A stretch of 46,317 bases of DNA, from assembly GCF_900182595.1 (NCBI RefSeq), contig NZ_FXTN01000018.1, positions 1-46,317 on the forward strand, read 5' to 3'. The position numbers and the translations under genes are program-made. Below are positions 1 through 7,016 of the stretch, piece after piece (positions within the stretch are counted from its first letter, which is position 1; every line of letters begins with the position of its first letter). The stretch comes from Pedobacter westerhofensis (lineage in GTDB: Bacteria; Bacteroidota; Bacteroidia; Sphingobacteriales; Sphingobacteriaceae). Below the pieces are notes generated by a model, which was given only the letters and a program-made list of their open reading frames with translations, was not told the DNA's origin and did no database searches.

Positions 1-332
1 AACTCCTTCGGGTATGCTTTTCTCTGTTGTGACATAATTTCTGTTAAGATAAGTAATCCTCTTAACTCTGTGTCTACTCAAATGTAGCAAGTCCACTCCG
101 ATTATCTCTAAGATCAATTATTCTTTGTTCGTCTTCGGAAGAAACTTTTGTTTTTTTTCCTAGGACGTTTGCTAAGTTCATTTAGGCCCTCTATTCCTAA
201 CTCCTTATAACAATTAAGCCATTTTCGAAGGGTAGGACGTGAGATCCCACACTTCCTACAAACAATTCCAGCGTTACCTATATCAAGATAAAGCTGCATC
301 CAATTAAGCCGGGTCTTTATTTCGTCATTCAT
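1..332 (-). pseudogene. Degenerate transposase N-terminus (helix-turn-helix, IS481/IS630-like)
   Basis: Reading leftward from an ATG at 332, the first roughly 55 codons give a helix-turn-helix segment (ISRPTLRKWLNCYKELG) followed by GLNELSKRPRKK, the usual start of IS481/IS630-type transposases that bind element ends. The frame then meets a run of eight A (minus strand, about 158-165) and soon stops. Shifting frame there restores KVSSEDEQRIIDLRD, and a second shift gives LLHLSRHRVKRITYLN, which is transposase-like, to the window edge. Two frameshifts argue for a decayed copy, although the A8 run could also be a programmed slippage site as in some IS families. The 3' part lies outside the window, so family assignment is tentative. 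A perfect palindrome (343-387) lies just upstream. Confidence 0.55.
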
Positions 333-342
333 TGTTCCCAAC

Positions 343-387
343 ACGTTAAATGTAGTGAAGGCCGGTGGCCTTCACTACATTTAACGT
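343..387. repeat. Perfect inverted repeat, 21-bp arms, 3-nt loop
   Basis: Positions 343-363 and 367-387 are exact reverse complements around the trinucleotide GGT, with a GC-rich tip (GAAGGCC/GGCCTTC). It lies directly upstream of the transposase remnant. No T-run follows on either side, so it is not a classical intrinsic terminator. It could mark an insertion-element end or act as a strong RNA hairpin. Confidence 0.85.
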
Positions 388-585
388 AAAGTGATTGAAA
401 CGATCTATATAAATCACATACCTAATTGGAACATGACATTATCTCTCAGCTATACATTATGTTTGAAGATAGAATAAAACTGCATCTACAAAATGGTTGA
501 CCAACTACTTACAGTTCAATTTACACTACCGGCTTAAAAAACAAAGAACTTGTTCTCCTGCCGGCTAACTACTCAATGCTTGCAA

Positions 586-1305
586 TCAATCACTAATTAC
601 CCATCCTACCCCCATTCTATAATTCCATTTTTTTTCCCAATAAGCTATCTCACCGTATGTTAGCTCTTGTTGTTTATCTAAAGGCTGACTCAACAGTGTT
701 TTACTCTCCAAATGATCTACCACTGATGATGTAACTAATGCATGTTTTAATTGTAAGAACCATAATATATTTCCATAATCATTGTCCGCGCACCAGAATC
801 TGAAATTTTCATCCAGTTTACCCATCTTCTGCAAGATACTACGTTTAAAAAACAAACACCACCCGGCAACTTCAGCTCTTACGCGGTATCCAACATGAAC
901 ACTACCGTCCAAAACATAACCTGCCTGAGGGTGATAGAGGCTGCAAGCAGGCGAACCACTTTCTAATTTATATTTTTCAAAGGCATTTAACATACTGGAG
1001 GCCCATCCATTGTGAAATATCAAATCATTATTACATATACAGATATGAGGAGACGAGGTCAAATCTATACCGAGATTCATATAACGATTATATCCAAATT
1101 CTACATCTGGATATATCGTAGCTGTTCCATCATATTGATATGGCTTCAATGAAATTTCAGATTCAACTAAAATAATATTAAATTTTATTTTGGTTGGATC
1201 TTCAGAATTTAACAAGGAACTGATACAATTATCCGTGATATCTTTAAGCTGCTTATTATGAGCATAACTTAAAATGATTATGTCGATTTCTTTTTTCTTT
1301 TCCAT
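586..1305 (-). CDS. Glycosyltransferase family 2 (GT-A fold)
   Basis: This 239-aa soluble protein starts with a charged stretch and a beta-strand IDIIILSY, as in GT2 enzymes. CNNDLIF (about residues 90-96) occupies the place of the metal-binding DxD motif, and GWCLFFKRSIL followed by DENFRFWCADNDYG (about 145-178) matches the acceptor-side region with the acidic base seen in GT2 proteins. There is no signal peptide or membrane segment, so it should act in the cytoplasm and transfer a sugar from a nucleotide-sugar donor. It does not carry the H-W-D-D-D-D-W-Y motif of the other GT2 domains here and belongs to another subfamily. It diverges from the gene at 1488. Donor and acceptor cannot be deduced. 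Confidence 0.85.
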   Translation of the reverse strand: MEKKKEIDIIILSYAHNKQLKDITDNCISSLLNSEDPTKIKFNIILVESEISLKPYQYDGTATIYPDVEFGYNRYMNLGIDLTSSPHICICNNDLIFHNGWASSMLNAFEKYKLESGSPACSLYHPQAGYVLDGSVHVGYRVRAEVAGWCLFFKRSILQKMGKLDENFRFWCADNDYGNILWFLQLKHALVTSSVVDHLESKTLLSQPLDKQQELTYGEIAYWEKKWNYRMGVGWVISD

Positions 1306-1487
1306 TTTCTGTTAAATAATAGTGCATAGGGTTATTACATTTATCTATTCAAGATACATAGAAATAAAATTCTCACCATAATTTAATAAGTTATGAGTCA
1401 AATGACCACTTATTCACTATGGGACAAATGTCGCTAACAATCCTTTTGAATTTTTATAATTTTATCTTAAACAAAAATCAGATTAGT
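1306..1487. promoter_or_regulatory. Divergent intergenic region between two glycosyltransferase genes
   Basis: About 180 AT-rich bases separate the minus-strand GT2 from the plus-strand GT pair and presumably hold both promoters. I see no copy of the small-protein leader here and no confident consensus promoter. An upstream ATG at 1419 is in frame with the next gene, but the sequence it would add is not shared with the paralogues. Confidence 0.4.
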
Positions 1488-2153
1488 ATGACAACTTCAC
1501 CGCTTGTTTCTTGCATTATGCCAACGGCAAATAGACAACGATTCCTGCCTTTAGCGATAGACTATTTTCTTCAGCAGGACTATAAAAATGCTGAGTTAAT
1601 TATAATGGATGATGGCAACGAATCAGCTTTTGATTTGATTCCCTCTAACCCAAAAATCCATTATTTCTATACAGAACCAATTGGAACTATTGGCATTAAA
1701 AGAAATGTTGCCTGTCAAAAAGCTAATGGTGAAATTATCTTGCATTGGGATGATGATGACTGGTATGCTTCCAATTGGATTACTCGTCAAGTAGATGCCC
1801 AATTGAATTCGGGTGCAGATATCACTGGATTAAATCAGGTCATGTTTTACTCTCCTTCACTAAACAAAAGATATATGTATGAAGATACGGATATGGAAAA
1901 ACCTTGGTTATGTGGCGCCACGATGGCATATAAAAAAACATTTTGGGAAAAGCATTCTTTCGTAGATCTGCAAGTTGGTGAGGATTATGATTTTGTATGG
2001 AATTCCGGAGGGACAATATTTGCCATTAACTATATACAGGGATTTATCGCTGTTTTACATGCAAATAATACTAGTATTAAGCCTATAGAGAATCCAAAAC
2101 ACAAAAAGAATCCAGTTGGCTGGAAAGAATCTACAAACCAAAAAAAGTTATGA
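1488..2153 (+). CDS. GT2 glycosyltransferase, HWDDDDWY subfamily (first of overlapping pair)
   Basis: This 221-aa single-domain GT-A enzyme opens with SPLVSCIMPTANRQRFLPLA and has the nucleotide-binding Asp in IIMDDG. It has RNVAC, then the metal-binding HWDDDDWY motif, WLCGATMAYKK, and VGEDYDF, in which the GED probably supplies the catalytic base. I chose the ATG at 1488 because the conserved domain then begins a few residues in, as in the paralogues; an in-frame start at 1419 would add about 23 unshared residues. It is cytoplasmic, with no membrane segment. Its stop overlaps the start of the next gene by 4 nt (ATGA), implying translational coupling. Same-family domains occur at 2150, twice in 12804-14108, and at 17318. 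The acceptor is unknown; nearby small proteins are candidates. Confidence 0.88.
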   Translation: MTTSPLVSCIMPTANRQRFLPLAIDYFLQQDYKNAELIIMDDGNESAFDLIPSNPKIHYFYTEPIGTIGIKRNVACQKANGEIILHWDDDDWYASNWITRQVDAQLNSGADITGLNQVMFYSPSLNKRYMYEDTDMEKPWLCGATMAYKKTFWEKHSFVDLQVGEDYDFVWNSGGTIFAINYIQGFIAVLHANNTSIKPIENPKHKKNPVGWKESTNQKKL

Positions 2154-2824
2154 GTGATTATCATGTTTCTTGCATAATGCCAACCGCAAATAGAGAGCTA
2201 TATATTCCATTAGCGGTAGACTATTTTCTAAATCAGAGCTATCGCAATGCCGAACTCATCATTGTTGATGATGGAAAAAACTCAGTGAAGCACCTTTTAC
2301 CAAATCATTACAGAATAAAATATTTTTATACAGCTCCTCTCGGTAGTATTGGTTTGAAGAGGAATTATGCTTGTCTAAGAGCAGCCGGAAAAATTATCGT
2401 TCATTGGGATGATGATGACTGGTATGGTCAAGAATGGATTACAAGGCAAGTAAGAGCTTTAGAGACTTCTGGTGCTGACATCTGTGGTTTAAATCAGATC
2501 ACCTTCTATTCTCCCTTAGTACAGAAGTATTGGAGATATGACGGAGAAGATAAAGAGCGTCCTTGGTTGGCCGGTGCAACAATGGCTTATTGGAAGTCAT
2601 TTTGGGTTAAACATCCCTTTAAAGATTTGCATATTGGCGAAGATTATGATTATATCTGGAATAATCAAGCCAAGATTTACGCGCATGATTATGTTGATGG
2701 ATTTTACGCAACTCTTCATGCTAAGAACACAACTCTCAAACCATTTGAGAATAAAAGACATAAAAAACATGCAATAAAATATATGGATGTGCCATATAAC
2801 GGGAATGCCGAAAACCCTGAATAG
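2150..2824 (+). CDS. GT2 glycosyltransferase, HWDDDDWY subfamily (second of overlapping pair)
   Basis: This 224-aa paralogue of the preceding gene shows the same order of motifs: VSCIMPTANREL at the extreme N-terminus, IIVDDGKNS, LGSIGLKRNYAC, VHWDDDDWYGQEW, WLAGATMAYWK, IGEDYDYIW and HDYVDGFYATLHAKNTT. The start overlaps the upstream stop (ATGA). The last residues, NAENPE, are encoded by the first bases of the conserved leader that precedes the small protein at 2851, so the leader reaches into this gene. It is presumably cytoplasmic. Pairing of two such domains recurs as a fusion at 12804, suggesting that the two copies work together, for example on successive sugars. Substrates are unknown. 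Confidence 0.88.
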   Translation: MSDYHVSCIMPTANRELYIPLAVDYFLNQSYRNAELIIVDDGKNSVKHLLPNHYRIKYFYTAPLGSIGLKRNYACLRAAGKIIVHWDDDDWYGQEWITRQVRALETSGADICGLNQITFYSPLVQKYWRYDGEDKERPWLAGATMAYWKSFWVKHPFKDLHIGEDYDYIWNNQAKIYAHDYVDGFYATLHAKNTTLKPFENKRHKKHAIKYMDVPYNGNAENPE

Positions 2825-2850
2825 AGTAGGATTTACAATAAACTAAATAT
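2807..2850 (+). promoter_or_regulatory. Small-protein leader, copy A (5' half only)
   Basis: GCCGAAAACCCTGAATAG followed by AGTAGG (2807-2830) matches the 5' half of the leaders at 6579, 12437 and 14253. The 3' half (AAAGTTTTT and the GCTTTT/AAAAGC hairpin) is missing, and only a short A/T-rich stretch leads to the ATG at 2851. The first 18 nt also encode the C-terminus and stop of the upstream GT2. Confidence 0.6.
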
Positions 2851-3132
2851 ATGCCGTGGTATAAATTGATCAATAATGAACTTGACATATGTAATCCAGA
2901 TAGCTATATAATTGTTGACAAAGCCCCTGAATGCGTGGATGGTCCTTACCTTTGCGCGATATTTGCTGATGAAATTCCTGAAGATATTGAGCGAAGACCT
3001 GATATCGAGGGTACGCCAGGATTACTATTCTATATCATACGAGCGCTGGCTTCTGGTAAAGGCCAACCTTCATCTACATTTCCACCCGTACCTATTGAAG
3101 TGAGAATGCGCCCAGATTTAAATGATAAATAG
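2851..3132 (+). CDS. Divergent member of the C-x6-C small-protein family
   Basis: This is a 93-aa soluble, acidic protein of unknown function. It starts MPWYKL and shares the family core APECVDGPYLCAIFA (Cys28 and Cys35), with a further Cys at 14. The middle part has a Y-I-x-x-A-L segment equivalent to the YI(A/V)NGL helix of the others, but the C-terminal YLYLK ending is replaced by a proline-rich tail. There is no signal peptide, transmembrane segment or double-glycine leader. It follows the GT2 gene by 26 nt and is probably co-transcribed with it. It has drifted most from the other four members and also has only half of the leader. I do not recognise a described family. Confidence 0.72.
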   Translation: MPWYKLINNELDICNPDSYIIVDKAPECVDGPYLCAIFADEIPEDIERRPDIEGTPGLLFYIIRALASGKGQPSSTFPPVPIEVRMRPDLNDK

Positions 3133-3182
3133 CTCTGCTACTAACAATTGTGAAAATAAGTTAGAACAGAATAAAGGGAAAA

Positions 3183-3259
3183 GCCTATACCCTAAAGACA
3201 AACAGGCCTTAACTTAAAGTTTTTTGATAGCTTTTTGATTTATAAAAGCATCCTCAATT
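3183..3259 (+). promoter_or_regulatory. Small-protein leader, copy B
   Basis: The 3' half is nearly identical to copy C: AACTTAAAGTTTTTT, then the hairpin at 3230-3249 (GCTTTT, 8-nt loop, AAAAGC), then exactly 10 nt to the ATG at 3260. The 5' half is diverged but keeps a CCCT...AGG pair (from 3190 on). The equal spacing to the start codon suggests control of translation initiation or a fixed transcript start. Confidence 0.75.
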
Positions 3260-3547
3260 ATGGCTAAAGCCTGGTATGTTTATAACGGAAGTACTAATGC
3301 AGACGCACAATATTCGGCAGGTAATTATAGAATATTAAGTCCAGACAATAAACCTGCATGTGTAAATGGGACCCAGATTTGCGCAATTTATGCTAATTTT
3401 ACAGGAACGAGCCCAACACTGAATCCTGATATTTTGAGTTTAAATATAAAACAGTATATTGCTAATGGACTTGCCACCTTGGTTGCGCAGCCGCAGATCC
3501 CAACAGACGCCAAAAGACACATATATCTTAAAACTATATTAGCTTAA
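3260..3547 (+). CDS. Small C-x6-C family protein
   Basis: This 95-aa protein is typical of the family. It has an aromatic N-terminus MAKAWYVY, a variable Asn/Ser/Ala-rich stretch with GNYR, then KPACVNGTQICAIYA with Cys34 and Cys41, a variable Pro/Thr linker, NIKQYIANGLATLVAQP (probable helix), and a C-terminal IYLK. It lacks any signal peptide or hydrophobic membrane segment. The conserved first residues directly after ATG argue against a cleaved leader and fix the start. The two Cys could form a disulfide or be modified. It stands between the GT2 pair and the convergent TlpA-FKBP gene. Function unknown; it could be a modified peptide or protein, or a cell-surface component exported by an unknown route. 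Confidence 0.8.
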   Translation: MAKAWYVYNGSTNADAQYSAGNYRILSPDNKPACVNGTQICAIYANFTGTSPTLNPDILSLNIKQYIANGLATLVAQPQIPTDAKRHIYLKTILA

Positions 3548-3656
3548 AATGTAATTAAATTTACCCGATAAATTGAGGACACTTATTCTGTAATTATTAT
3601 TGTCATCCCAATTTGGGCGATAAATAAAACAGTTATAAATGTTTGTACTAAATAAC

Positions 3657-3688
3657 ATAGTGGAAATAAAAGTTGTTATTTCCACTAT
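3657..3688. terminator. Hairpin between convergent genes
   Basis: A perfect 13-bp stem (ATAGTGGAAATAA at 3657-3669 paired with 3676-3688) has a 6-nt loop and lies between the small-protein gene and the convergent TlpA-FKBP gene. It lacks a long T-run on either strand, so it is a probable but unproven bidirectional terminator. The rest of 3548-3774 shows nothing convincing. Confidence 0.55.
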
Positions 3689-3774
3689 ATCTAGCGCTTT
3701 GTAAATTATAGGTGCAAAATAAACACCAGAACTATGACGGATGTGTATCAAGAGTAACTTTTAATTGAATGTTA

Positions 3775-5568
3775 TCACATTTTACTAACGATTTCTACAT
3801 CAAAAATCAATGTGCTATTGGGTGGAATCTTTCCTTGCGCGGTATGTTTACCATAGGCAAGTTGAGCGGGGATAGATATAATATTCCTCTGCCCTACTGA
3901 CATTAACGATAATGCTTCTTGTAATCCAGGGATTAGATTAGATACAACTATTTCTATAGGCCTACCGTGCTCCAAAGAGCTATCAAATATCTTTCCATTA
4001 ACCTGTGTTCCAGTATAATTAATTAAAATCCGACTATCACGATTTATGTGCACACCATTTCCCTGTTTCAGAATTGAGTATTGAATACCAGAAGGTAACA
4101 CTACAACCGATTTTTGTGACTTGTTGCTCTCCAGATATTTAAGACTCTCATCTTCGCTACTATTTGACATGTTAGATTGTGTCAATTTCTTCACTTTAGT
4201 TGAATGCTGAAGTTCTTTATCAATAACTAATCCACCTTTTATTTCTGTGAAAATTAATTTATCCACTAATCTTTTTTCGATATAAAGTTTCAAATCATAC
4301 TTACCAATGACTTCATTAATTGATGAAATGTCCATAGGATCTTTAATATTTATTTGCATCCATAAATTGGCTGAAGCTTTAAAATCAGATTCCACTATAG
4401 GAGTTTCGTCAAAGACGTAAGGATGATCCTCCTTGTTGTTTAACATTGAAACCATTCCATCTGCTGTTATTCCGACCTTATCTACCTTATAACTTCCAAA
4501 ATTATTAGAATTCTTAAGACATCTCAATACCCACACATTTTCTTCGCGCTTCTCCCAGCGCACATTTAAACCGAGTAATCTATCTAAATCTAAAATAGTT
4601 CGTTTGTAAAGAGCTGTATCGTTTTGCCCTGTTTCAGGATATATTGACTCAAAGCAGATCGCATTTTTTGTAACCCATTCCTGTGGATAAGGATTTTCTG
4701 AATAGTTATGCCTATATTTTGATCGATCTCTCACCTCCCAAACTGTTTGATTTGAGTCGACACCCATTGAGGGCTTTACCAATTTACCTAATGGATAAAT
4801 GTTTAACCAATTTATTACATATGCTACGTGAATAGGTTGATTCAAAAACCATGTTCTAATTGTTTTCGCCGAAGTATCCTTGTCAATGCCATATCCACCA
4901 CTAAATCCCATGGAATTGACACCCGGCTTATAATCACTAATACCAACATAAGAAATTGGACCAATTTTAGGATTATAGCTGCCTTTCAGATTAAACAATT
5001 TTTGAGATTTATCATACTTGAAAAAATCATATTTGACCGCCCAATCAATCTTATCCCCTCTTAAAATTCTTTCTATATTTGGAACATCAACATATTCTGT
5101 AGAAGTAATAGCCACAATTTTCCCTTGATAAATCCATACTTCGTGGGGAACTCCGACATGGGGAAAATACGTATTAAAAAGCTTATCTTCGACGACAGTT
5201 GAAAGCTTGAGAGATTTTGTATATTTATTTGTTGTCCAAAATGAAGCGATTTTCTCGAATTTTTCATATGTGACAGGTAATATCTTTATTCTATCTCCAA
5301 ATCTATTCTGAAGTTGTTCCATTCGTGGAAATGCCGCAATACATCCGCTGCAATACGTAGACCAAAAGTCAACAATTAACAATTTATTATTGAATTCTTT
5401 AGTCCACAGATTTTTTTCATCAGAATTATATATTCTTTTTACCATGAAATTAGGCAAAGTGTCTCCAACCGTCAAAGGTTTCAACTCGACCGCCAATGAG
5501 CAGATATTTGTTGATAGTATTAATGCTATTAACAAACTACATTTATTCAGATTAATTTTTGTTTTCAT
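3775..5568 (-). CDS. Periplasmic TlpA-like thioredoxin fused to an FKBP prolyl isomerase
   Basis: This 597-aa protein has an N-terminal signal peptide (about 1-27) and then a TlpA/ResA-type thioredoxin domain (about 33-150) with VDFWSTYCSGC, whose CxxC is Cys73/Cys76. A middle region (about 190-440, with KNAICFES, LDRLLGLNVRW and VWVLRC) resembles DUF3738-type domains. The C-terminal FKBP domain (about 485-597) retains the ligand-pocket residues: INYTG, KIFDSS, LIPGLQEAL, AYG and the IPPNSTLIFDVEI strand. It is predicted to act in the periplasm or envelope, reshuffling disulfides and isomerising prolyl bonds. This combination is unusual, since TlpA proteins are normally about 150-400 aa without FKBP. 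The gene starts 1 nt after the stop of the upstream gene, so the two form an operon. Clients could include the Cys- and Pro-containing small proteins nearby. Confidence 0.88.
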   Translation of the reverse strand: MKTKINLNKCSLLIALILSTNICSLAVELKPLTVGDTLPNFMVKRIYNSDEKNLWTKEFNNKLLIVDFWSTYCSGCIAAFPRMEQLQNRFGDRIKILPVTYEKFEKIASFWTTNKYTKSLKLSTVVEDKLFNTYFPHVGVPHEVWIYQGKIVAITSTEYVDVPNIERILRGDKIDWAVKYDFFKYDKSQKLFNLKGSYNPKIGPISYVGISDYKPGVNSMGFSGGYGIDKDTSAKTIRTWFLNQPIHVAYVINWLNIYPLGKLVKPSMGVDSNQTVWEVRDRSKYRHNYSENPYPQEWVTKNAICFESIYPETGQNDTALYKRTILDLDRLLGLNVRWEKREENVWVLRCLKNSNNFGSYKVDKVGITADGMVSMLNNKEDHPYVFDETPIVESDFKASANLWMQINIKDPMDISSINEVIGKYDLKLYIEKRLVDKLIFTEIKGGLVIDKELQHSTKVKKLTQSNMSNSSEDESLKYLESNKSQKSVVVLPSGIQYSILKQGNGVHINRDSRILINYTGTQVNGKIFDSSLEHGRPIEIVVSNLIPGLQEALSLMSVGQRNIISIPAQLAYGKHTAQGKIPPNSTLIFDVEIVSKM

Positions 5569-5569
5569 A

Positions 5570-6406
5570 TCAAATTTTGTCGCTTATTACTATCACTTCC
5601 ATATCTCTATAATCCTCAACTATTTCGAAGCCCCAATTACTAAAGCATGTTTTTAGCTGAGAGTAATCTTTACAAGAAAGCAGTTTTGCATCTATTTTGA
5701 CTTTGCCTTTATAATTTGTTCCATTGATAACAGGAGCAATCGCCAACCTATTTACTTTATAAATTAAATCTTCTAAAGAAATATTCTCAGATCTGGGAAT
5801 GTGGGACTTGTCAACTTTTGGAAAGTTTTTCAGTTTATTACTTCGACGATTGATGCTCATTAATGTAATAACATTCATTTTTCTTACCTCCTTGGTTACT
5901 TTAAGATTAAGGAGAAATTCCATATCTCTTTCTGCAATAGAAATTATATCAAATCCTGCATCAGGTATAACTAATTGGTAGCAGTGAGCGTTTTTTTTAA
6001 GCCAATCAACTTCACTTTCCTTTTGTGAATCGTATACAAATTTCGAAGGATTTTTAACCTTCAAAATCACTTGTGTCGGAAATAAATACCCATGCGTAAA
6101 CATATCTACAATTGATAAATTCCACATACTTAAAATTCTTATCCCCGAAGTTGTATCAACTTGTATAGTATAATTTCTACCACAACTTTCATGTATCACA
6201 TTCTTGCGTGCTAAAAAACCACTGATTAAGGAATAACGCAGAAAACCATTTTTATTTAAGATTTGTTCTTTTTTTAATTCAAAACCTAGATCCAATTGGT
6301 TATTTACAGGGGATACAGATTTAGAAAATGTTCTACTACGGTCTTGTGCCAATAATTGTATTGAAAGTACTATTAAGATAATGATGAATTTCAGGGAAGA
6401 TGTCAT
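5570..6406 (-). CDS. Secreted protein resembling the middle domain of the TlpA-FKBP protein (DUF3738-like)
   Basis: This protein has about 278 residues when started at the ATG at 6406, which places a signal peptide (MTSSLKFIIILIVLSIQLLAQ) at the N-terminus; an upstream in-frame start at 6502 would add 32 residues before it and is less likely. The segment WLKKNAHCYQLVIPDAG followed by LLNLKV...KMNVITLMS aligns with WVTKNAICFESIYPETG followed by LLGLNV...ENVWVLRC in the neighbouring TlpA-FKBP protein, so the two share a domain without the thioredoxin and FKBP parts. Two further Cys lie near the C-terminus. It is the first gene of a two-gene operon. I know of no biochemical role; it may be a binding partner or scaffold for the fusion protein. 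Confidence 0.75.
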   Translation of the reverse strand: MTSSLKFIIILIVLSIQLLAQDRSRTFSKSVSPVNNQLDLGFELKKEQILNKNGFLRYSLISGFLARKNVIHESCGRNYTIQVDTTSGIRILSMWNLSIVDMFTHGYLFPTQVILKVKNPSKFVYDSQKESEVDWLKKNAHCYQLVIPDAGFDIISIAERDMEFLLNLKVTKEVRKMNVITLMSINRRSNKLKNFPKVDKSHIPRSENISLEDLIYKVNRLAIAPVINGTNYKGKVKIDAKLLSCKDYSQLKTCFSNWGFEIVEDYRDMEVIVISDKI

Positions 6407-6578
6407 ATAACATATTTGTTTGATGTATATATAGTATAACAATGGCTGATAATATCCTAAATATTCTATTTTTTTCTTTGTGCCATATGCCCTACTAAAC
6501 AAATTCTAATAGTGCTAAATTAGTATTGCAATTCTTCACCAGGCATTTATTTTCAAATTAGGTGAAGCAAAGGGATGT

Positions 6579-6656
6579 GCCGAAAACCCTGTAATATAGT
6601 AGGCTTAACTTAAAGTTTTTCTAATCGCTTTTTGATTTATAAAAGCGTTATTTATT
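6579..6656 (+). promoter_or_regulatory. Small-protein leader, copy C
   Basis: This is the most complete copy: GCCGAAAACCCT, then AGTAGGC, AACTTAAAGTTTTT, and the hairpin 6627-6646 (GCTTTT/AAAAGC, 8-nt loop) extended by a C-G pair, then 10 nt to the ATG. GAAAAC in the 5' part could pair with GTTTTTC downstream, enclosing the CCT/AGG helix. The pairing is my inference by eye. Confidence 0.75.
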
Positions 6657-6941
6657 ATGCCAAGAGGATGGTTTTCATACAACGGGGCGACTGGTAGCAA
6701 CGCCGATTTAGCTGCTGGAAATTACAACTATTTGGAAGGTGTGCCATTTGAATGTAATGGAACTAGTGCAATTTGTGCTATCTATGCATATTATAATGCA
6801 GGTACCATATTAGGTCCAACAACAAATCCAAGAGCACCTTTAACCCCGCACGTACAAAATTACATTGTAACATCTCGTACATTGGGAGTAAACGGAATAC
6901 CGCAAGCTGCAAAACCCTATTTATACAAAAAAACCCTTTAA
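6657..6941 (+). CDS. Small C-x6-C family protein
   Basis: This 94-aa family member has MPRGWFSYNG, GNYNYL, PFECNGTSAICAIYAYY (Cys33 and Cys40), a Pro/Thr-rich linker with NPRAP, HVQNYIVTS, and the ending PYLYKKTL. It has no export signal. It is a monocistronic unit, flanked by leader copy C upstream and a strong hairpin terminator 8 nt after its stop, and set between the divergent DUF3738-like/TlpA-FKBP operon and the convergent SusD gene. That self-contained leader-gene-terminator arrangement resembles a cassette. Function unknown. Confidence 0.8.
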   Translation: MPRGWFSYNGATGSNADLAAGNYNYLEGVPFECNGTSAICAIYAYYNAGTILGPTTNPRAPLTPHVQNYIVTSRTLGVNGIPQAAKPYLYKKTL

Positions 6942-6948
6942 TATCGCA

Positions 6949-6982
6949 GCTAAAAAGGGGGCATTACTGCCCCCTTTTTAGC
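6949..6982. terminator. Bidirectional intrinsic terminator
   Basis: A perfect 15-bp stem (6949-6963 with 6968-6982) closes on a TTAC loop; G5/C5 sits at the top and A5/T5 at the base, so both strands end in a T-rich arm. It lies between the small-protein gene and the convergent SusD gene, as expected of a shared terminator. Confidence 0.88.
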
Positions 6983-7016
6983 TTATCATTACAATATCTG
7001 CTATATTTAGATTAAT

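Noticed and set aside
2807..2850. PreQ1-type riboswitch in leader copy A, because of the tail AATAAACTAA
   Set aside because: The characteristic loop sequence and stem of preQ1 aptamers are absent, and the other leader copies do not contain the A-rich tail.
3539..3751. 70-aa open frame on the minus strand after the small protein at 3260
   Set aside because: It overlaps a hairpin terminator and the end of a credible gene, has no domain-like pattern, and low complexity typical of AT-rich intergenic sequence.
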